Assembly: GCF_900113115.1 (NCBI RefSeq)
Contig: NZ_FOOF01000016.1
Location: 62,001-126,000 of the forward strand
Direction: 5' to 3'
Source: Duganella sp. CF458
GTDB lineage: Bacteria; Pseudomonadota; Gammaproteobacteria; Burkholderiales; Burkholderiaceae_D
DNA length: 64,000 nt
Part shown: positions 60,022-64,000 of the stretch, piece after piece
Layout: every line of letters begins with the position of its first letter
Position numbering within the stretch: position 1 is the stretch's first letter
Translations under genes and position numbers: made by a program
Notes under the pieces: generated by a model
What the model was told of the DNA's origin: nothing
What the model saw: only the letters and a program-made list of their open reading frames with translations
The model's database searches: none

Positions 60022-60735
60022 GTGGATGACGACACCATTGTTTCCCTGTTGATTGACGAAAATGCCGGCGGCGAACAGCCATTACACGCGATCGACCAGC
60101 AACTGTTCCATATCCGGCTGGCGAATTCGACCGGCAAGCGCGAAGCGGCCAGCGTGCTGCTGCAAAAGATGTATGGATGGCGCGGCTATGAAGTGGACCC
60201 GAATGCGCCTCACGAGCCCAACCGCATCACGCTGGCGGCCGACAGCCAGGGCGAAACGGTTGGCACCATGTCGCTGTGCCTGGATGACCCTGCCATCGGC
60301 CTTCCGGCCGATGAAAACTATGGCGACATCTTGTCGTCCCTGCGTGCGCAAGGACGGCAGTTGTGCGAACCGGCGCGCCTGGCGATCGACCGCAATGTCA
60401 ATATGCGGGTGTTTGCGGCACTGATCCATATTTCCTACGTGTACGCCCACAACTTGCATGGATGCACCGACTATGTGATTGAAGTCAATCCCCGGCACGT
60501 CCGCTTCTACAAGCGCATGCTCGGCTTCAAGGATGCCGCGCCGGAACGGCACTGCAGCCGCGTTGGCGCACCGGCCGTGCTGCTGCGGCTCGACTTGACG
60601 CATATGGCGGAACAGATCCGCTTGTACGGCGGGCGCATGGAGTCGGTGCCCAACGAGCGCTCTTTCTATCCCTTCTTTTTCTCGCCGCAAGACGAGGCCG
60701 GTATCACGGTGCGCCTGCGCGAAGGGAGGGATTGA
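60022..60735 (+). CDS. Exosortase-linked N-acyl amino acid synthase (FeeM-like acyltransferase)
   Basis: This protein of about 237 residues has the FeeM/N-acyl amino acid synthase fold, related to GNAT and acyl-homoserine-lactone synthases. Family-type segments are IRLANSTGKREAASVLLQKMYGWRGYEV, GTMSLCLDDPAIGLPADENYGDILSSLR and RQLCEPARLAIDRN (CEPARLAI core), then VYAHNLHGCTDYVIEVNPRHVRFYKRMLGF. Such enzymes join a fatty acyl chain (from acyl-ACP) to an amino acid, often tyrosine. Their linkage to PEP-CTERM/exosortase loci has been reported. GTG 60022 is chosen because AGGAGG (60009-60014) lies 7 bases upstream. One base separates it from the oxidase gene, so the two are an operon. Confidence 0.85.
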   Translation: MDDDTIVSLLIDENAGGEQPLHAIDQQLFHIRLANSTGKREAASVLLQKMYGWRGYEVDPNAPHEPNRITLAADSQGETVGTMSLCLDDPAIGLPADENYGDILSSLRAQGRQLCEPARLAIDRNVNMRVFAALIHISYVYAHNLHGCTDYVIEVNPRHVRFYKRMLGFKDAAPERHCSRVGAPAVLLRLDLTHMAEQIRLYGGRMESVPNERSFYPFFFSPQDEAGITVRLREGRD

Positions 60736-60736
60736 G

Positions 60737-62347
60737 ATGAACAAGCTCGATCCCGCCTTGCAGGCCTGGCGCTTGTTGCTGGGCCCGGCCCGGGTACTGA
60801 CATCGCCTGCCGATCTCGAACCGTATATGGCCAGCACCTCGGCCAGTCCCGTCGCGCCGCTTGCGGTGTTGCGCCCGCTATCGCACGGGGAGGTGGTGGC
60901 GGTGGTGAGAAGTGCCGGTGAATTTGACATCCCGCTGTATCCGCTTAGTACCGGGCGCAACTGGGGCTATGGCGACGCCAATCCCAGCCGCGAGGGCCAG
61001 GTGATCGTGGACCTTGGCGGCATGAACCGCATCATCGAGATCGACCCGGAGCTGGCTTACGCCGTCATCGAGCCCGGCGTCACGCAGGCGCAACTGGCGG
61101 CCCGCCTGGGCGAGCTGCGCCTGCCGTTATGGATGGATTGTACCGGTGCCGGCCCGGACACCAGCCTGGTCGGCAATATCCTCGAGCGCGGGTTCGGCCA
61201 CACGCCGTACGGCAACCGGATGCTGCACGTGGCCGGCATGCGCATCGTGCTTGCCAGCGGTGACACACTCGAGACCGGCTTCGCCCATTTCGCCCATGCC
61301 ACGGCGGCCCACTTGTATCCATATGGCGTCGGGCCGTGGCTGGATGGCTTGTTCACGCAATCGAATTTCGGCATCGTGACCAGCCTTGGCTTCTGGCTGC
61401 TACCGCAAACGGCGTCGGTCAGCCACCTGGTTGCCAGCGTGTCGCAGTTCGAAGGCATCGCGCCCGTCGTGGACGCGCTGCGGCCGTTGCGCATGGATGG
61501 CACCTTGTCCAGCGTCGTGCACATCGGAAACGACCTGCGCGTGCTTTCGGGGGGCATGGTGTTCCCGGCTGCGCTGGTGCCGCAAGGGCCGCCGCTGCCG
61601 CAACAGCTGCGCGCCGACTTCTGCCGCAGCGCCGGCATCGGCGCCTGGACAGTGTCAGCTGCGCTTTACGGCCGGCCGGCGCAGCTGGCCGACGCAAGGC
61701 GGGCGTTGCGGACGGCGATCGGCAAGCTGGCCACCCTGCGCTTTATCGACGACAGGGCGCTGGCCATTGGCAGCGTAGCCGCCCGCTTGATGGGGCGGGC
61801 CAGCCTGGGGGCCAAGCTGAGCGCTCAGGTGGACCTTGGCCGTTCCTTGCTGAACATGAACCGCGGCATCCCGGATGGGCGCTTCCTGGCCGGCGCCTAC
61901 TGGCGCCGTCGTGGCGGATTGCCACCGGGCTTCCCGTTTGCCGCCAACCCTGCGCGCGACGGTTGTGGAATGATGTGGCTGGCACCCGTACTGCCCATGC
62001 GCGGCGTCGACCTGCTGCGGGTGCATGCGCTGGTGGCACCGCTGTTCGCCATGCATGGCTTCGACCTGTTCGAGACGTTCAGCATGATCAACGAGCGCGT
62101 GCTGGGGGGCGTGCTGACCATCTGCTTTGACCAGGAGGATGCCGCGGAAGTGCTACGCGCCAGGCAATGCTATGAAGCATCGTTCGCGCGCCTGATGGGC
62201 GCGGGCTACATTCCCTACCGCGTCGGACCGCAATCGTTCAAGGCACTCGACAGCGGCCACGATACCTACTGGAGCACGGTGGCCCGCATCAAGGCCGCGC
62301 TCGATCCGCAGCACATCATCGCCCCGGGGCGCTATCAACCGCGCTGA
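60737..62347 (+). CDS. VAO/4-cresol dehydrogenase-type FAD-dependent oxidase
   Basis: This 536-residue flavoprotein has the PCMH-type FAD domain (STGRNWGYGDANPS at about 73-86, VIVDLGGMNRIIEIDPE, YAVIEPGVTQAQL, LVGNILERGFGHTPYGNR) and the C-terminal substrate domain. The overall pattern, including HLYPYGVGPWLDGLFTQSN and the closing IIAPGRYQPR, follows vanillyl-alcohol oxidase and 4-cresol dehydrogenase. The Tyr494-Arg495 pair (PYRV) matches the Tyr-Arg that binds the phenolate in vanillyl-alcohol oxidase. A 4-substituted phenol substrate is therefore likely; the product of the preceding synthase, if an N-acyl tyrosine, would fit. It overlaps the next PEP-CTERM-like gene by 13 bases, convergently. 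Confidence 0.87.
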   Translation: MNKLDPALQAWRLLLGPARVLTSPADLEPYMASTSASPVAPLAVLRPLSHGEVVAVVRSAGEFDIPLYPLSTGRNWGYGDANPSREGQVIVDLGGMNRIIEIDPELAYAVIEPGVTQAQLAARLGELRLPLWMDCTGAGPDTSLVGNILERGFGHTPYGNRMLHVAGMRIVLASGDTLETGFAHFAHATAAHLYPYGVGPWLDGLFTQSNFGIVTSLGFWLLPQTASVSHLVASVSQFEGIAPVVDALRPLRMDGTLSSVVHIGNDLRVLSGGMVFPAALVPQGPPLPQQLRADFCRSAGIGAWTVSAALYGRPAQLADARRALRTAIGKLATLRFIDDRALAIGSVAARLMGRASLGAKLSAQVDLGRSLLNMNRGIPDGRFLAGAYWRRRGGLPPGFPFAANPARDGCGMMWLAPVLPMRGVDLLRVHALVAPLFAMHGFDLFETFSMINERVLGGVLTICFDQEDAAEVLRARQCYEASFARLMGAGYIPYRVGPQSFKALDSGHDTYWSTVARIKAALDPQHIIAPGRYQPR

Positions 62348-63216
62348 CGGCGCCGCAGCAGCACCAGCAGCATCGCGGCCCCGAGCGGCAGCAGGGCAAT
62401 GGCCGGAGGCTGGTCCAGCGTGACCTGGGCGATCACCGGATCGGACAGCCGGGCGCTCCAGCCGTTCTGGCCAATCGCCGTCAGGGCCATGATGCTGGAC
62501 ATGGTGTTGGTCCCATAGAAGTCGGCGCCAGCCTGCTGCATGCCGTTGCTGAAATAGGCGCAGGCCGGCCCGCCCGCGCAACGCGCCAGGTAGCTGCCGA
62601 AGCCGGACGAGGGGGAGGCGACACCGCTTAGCTGCTGCACCATGGTGACCGGTGTTGCGCCCGATCCAGTCGCCGCCAGGCCCGGTACGAATTCCCAGCG
62701 CATCAACAGCGCGCCGTCGGTGATGCCGCCCAGCCGCTCAAAGCCCTGCCGCTGCGAGGCCTTGATGCCGCCAATGCCAAAGCCGGGATTGGTGCCGCCG
62801 GTCAGCTTGTCGAGATAGAAATCGAGGTGGATTTTACCGTCGCAGCCGAAGGCGCTGTGCGTGCAGCCCGTGCCGAGGACCTGGTGCGCGGGCGAGCCGG
62901 CGATCGGCCGCACCGCGGCATCCGCGATCCCGTACATCATGAAGGAAATGCTCTGGTTGTCTTGTCCGCTACGCCAAAGCTGGTTGGCAGGGTTGCCGAG
63001 CTCGTGGATGTTGGTCATGTAGCCGGCGCCGAAGCTGGTCTCGCGCATGCCGGTACCGTTGCTGTCGCCGCTGCGGGCCATATAGCCGCTGAACTTGATT
63101 TCGACTGCACCGGGCGTATGCAAGACGAATGGGGCTAGCGGGCTCGCTGCGGCCGGCCCGGCGATTGCCATGGCTGACAGCCAGGCGGCGGCGCCGTGGT
63201 GGATGTTCTTGAACAT
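62335..63216 (-). CDS. PEP-CTERM-like secreted protein with atypical tail
   Basis: This protein of about 293 residues has a signal peptide (about 1-24, AGPAAAS), a secreted body with a cysteine pair GTGCTHSAFGCDGK and a second pair in RCAGGPACAYF. The tail has the tripartite pattern (LDQPPAIA, hydrophobic LLPLGAAMLLVLL, RRRQRG) but lacks a Pro-Glu-Pro motif. ATG 63216 is chosen because a sigma54 promoter (63249-63264) lies upstream; an earlier in-frame ATG at 63246 sits at the expected transcription start. It diverges from nothing, lying downstream of the prsT-like gene on the same strand, 96 bases away. Function unknown. Confidence 0.8.
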   Translation of the reverse strand: MFKNIHHGAAAWLSAMAIAGPAAASPLAPFVLHTPGAVEIKFSGYMARSGDSNGTGMRETSFGAGYMTNIHELGNPANQLWRSGQDNQSISFMMYGIADAAVRPIAGSPAHQVLGTGCTHSAFGCDGKIHLDFYLDKLTGGTNPGFGIGGIKASQRQGFERLGGITDGALLMRWEFVPGLAATGSGATPVTMVQQLSGVASPSSGFGSYLARCAGGPACAYFSNGMQQAGADFYGTNTMSSIMALTAIGQNGWSARLSDPVIAQVTLDQPPAIALLPLGAAMLLVLLRRRQRG

Positions 63217-63248
63217 GGTGGGCTCCCGGTGATGGATATGCACCATCT

Positions 63249-63264
63249 TGCAAATAGTGGGCCA
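63249..63264 (-). promoter_or_regulatory. Sigma54 (-24/-12) promoter of the atypical PEP-CTERM-like gene
   Basis: On the minus strand TGGCCCA-N4-TTGCA matches the consensus TGGCACG-N4-TTGCW with two mismatches in the -24 part and a perfect -12 part. GG and GC are exactly ten bases apart. The -12 GC lies 34 bases upstream of ATG 63216. Confidence 0.7.
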
Positions 63265-63312
63265 GCACCAGTGCCGGGGCCAGCCCCGCGCTGCGTAAAG
63301 GGCGCCGACAGC

Positions 63313-64000
63313 TCACAGCTTGGCGAGCAAGCCTTCGACCTCGGCCCGGTGGGCAAAGCCCTGGACGGCCAGCAATTGCTCGCACTGGCTGCGCGCCCCG
63401 CGCTTGTCGCCGCTGCGAAACAGGGCGTGCGCATAGTGCAGGCGGATGTCGGTCGCCGCCGGTGCCGTTTCCAGTGCTTTTTTCAACAGGGGCAGGGCGC
63501 GTGCCGGCTTGCCGTTCTCCGCCAGGATCCAGGCCAGCGTATCGGCCACTGCCGGATTGCCCGGGGCGAGCCGGTAGGCGCGCTCGGCCGGCCGCAGCGC
63601 GTCCGCGTCCTTGGCCTGCAGCAGCGCCCAGGCCAGGTCATTCAAGACCAGCACATTGTCGGGATCGCGTTGCAGGATGATCTCGTACTCGCGCCGAGCA
63701 GCTCCGAACTGCGACTGTTGCAGCAAATGGCTGGCATAGTACAGCCTGGTTGGCTGGTCGGAAGGCTGCTGGCCGAGCCAGTCGCGCATGCGCTGGTCCG
63801 CTGCCTGTGCCTTGCCGGCGGCGTGTAAGGCGCGGTGCAGGGCAATCAGGACCGGGCCGCTGCGCTGGATGCCGTAAGCGCGCTCATACGGCGCCAGGGC
63901 GTCGGCCGCCTTGCCTTCTTCGAGCCAGGCATCGCCCTCGAGCTTGAAGCCGATGCCGGCGCCCGGTTGCCGCTGTTGCACACTGCGTGCAAGTTTGCGG
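63313..64000 (-). CDS. PrsT-like TPR protein, C-terminal part (runs off the window)
   Basis: The last 229 or so residues are seen; the gene continues past the right edge. There are five or six TPR-type helix pairs (GDAWLEEGKAADALAPYERA, AARREYEIILQRDPDNVLVLNDLAW, PAVADTLAWILAENGKPARALPLL). The C-terminus AEVEGLLAKL, together with the ending Ala-Leu-Leu-like helices, resembles PrsT, the large TPR protein of PEP-CTERM/exosortase systems. Partner proteins would be polysaccharide export or exosortase parts. The visible part has no signal peptide because its N-terminus is outside the window. It may also be another TPR family. Confidence 0.75.
   Translation of the reverse strand, partial: RKLARSVQQRQPGAGIGFKLEGDAWLEEGKAADALAPYERAYGIQRSGPVLIALHRALHAAGKAQAADQRMRDWLGQQPSDQPTRLYYASHLLQQSQFGAARREYEIILQRDPDNVLVLNDLAWALLQAKDADALRPAERAYRLAPGNPAVADTLAWILAENGKPARALPLLKKALETAPAATDIRLHYAHALFRSGDKRGARSQCEQLLAVQGFAHRAEVEGLLAKL

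Overview
The window reads as chromosomal DNA of a high-GC betaproteobacterium of the order Burkholderiales, most likely an Oxalobacteraceae member (Massilia, Duganella or Janthinobacterium type). This placement is inferred from the tRNA-Leu/tig/clpP/clpX/lon/hupB/ppiD block, the msrB/yciB/bolA/parvulin block, a PEP-CTERM/exosortase-linked exopolysaccharide locus and hopanoid hpnC. No insertion sequence, phage, integron or CRISPR array was seen.

Layout. 1-4.9 kb: the start of hpnC, then a divergent RND efflux adaptor/pump pair with a promoter flanked by inverted repeats. 5-14 kb: protein quality control (tRNA-Leu, tig, clpP, clpX, lon, hupB, tRNA-Val, two tRNA-Asp, ppiD). 14-18.2 kb: mnmH and tesA, a YbbA-type ABC ATPase, and nnrDE. 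18.2-25.1 kb: a fused 5-oxoprolinase and two tandem CheY-TPR response regulators. 25.3-29.4 kb: purL. 29.4-35.5 kb: a minus-strand run with a PEP-CTERM-like protein, an AlkD-like glycosylase, two tandem parvulins, bolA, yciB, msrB and selO. 35.7-42.7 kb: a PEP-CTERM protein and three paralogous secreted subtilases. 43-48.4 kb: a fadB/J-type beta-oxidation protein, a small lipoprotein, a GNAT enzyme, a periplasmic binding protein and nadB. 48.5-64 kb: an exopolysaccharide/PEP-CTERM locus: prsR, a TPR gene, a GNAT-like gene, a GT2-GT4 fusion, a flippase, a GT4, a methyltransferase, a tyrosine autokinase, a chain-length determinant, two PEP-CTERM-type proteins, an N-acyl amino acid synthase with a VAO-family flavo-oxidase, and the end of a prsT-like TPR gene.

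Regulation. Two of the three subtilases have a cyclic-di-GMP-I (GEMM) riboswitch in the 5' leader, each with a sigma70-type promoter just upstream and a predicted intrinsic terminator downstream. Three PEP-CTERM-type genes have -24/-12 sigma54 elements with exact GG-N10-GC spacing close to their start codons, and the window encodes PrsR, a sigma54-dependent activator with an intact GAFTGA motif. Polysaccharide production, PEP-CTERM proteins and secreted proteases therefore look tied to the c-di-GMP/sigma54 switch between free-living and matrix states; this is inference.

Most interesting points: the riboswitch-controlled subtilase pair and its un-switched third paralogue; the synthase/oxidase pair next to the exopolysaccharide genes, which may make an oxidised N-acyl aromatic amino acid; the sigma54 promoter set; and a palindromic repeat abutting the stop codons of two unrelated genes. 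Local duplication recurs (subtilases, parvulins, response regulators, tRNA-Asp).
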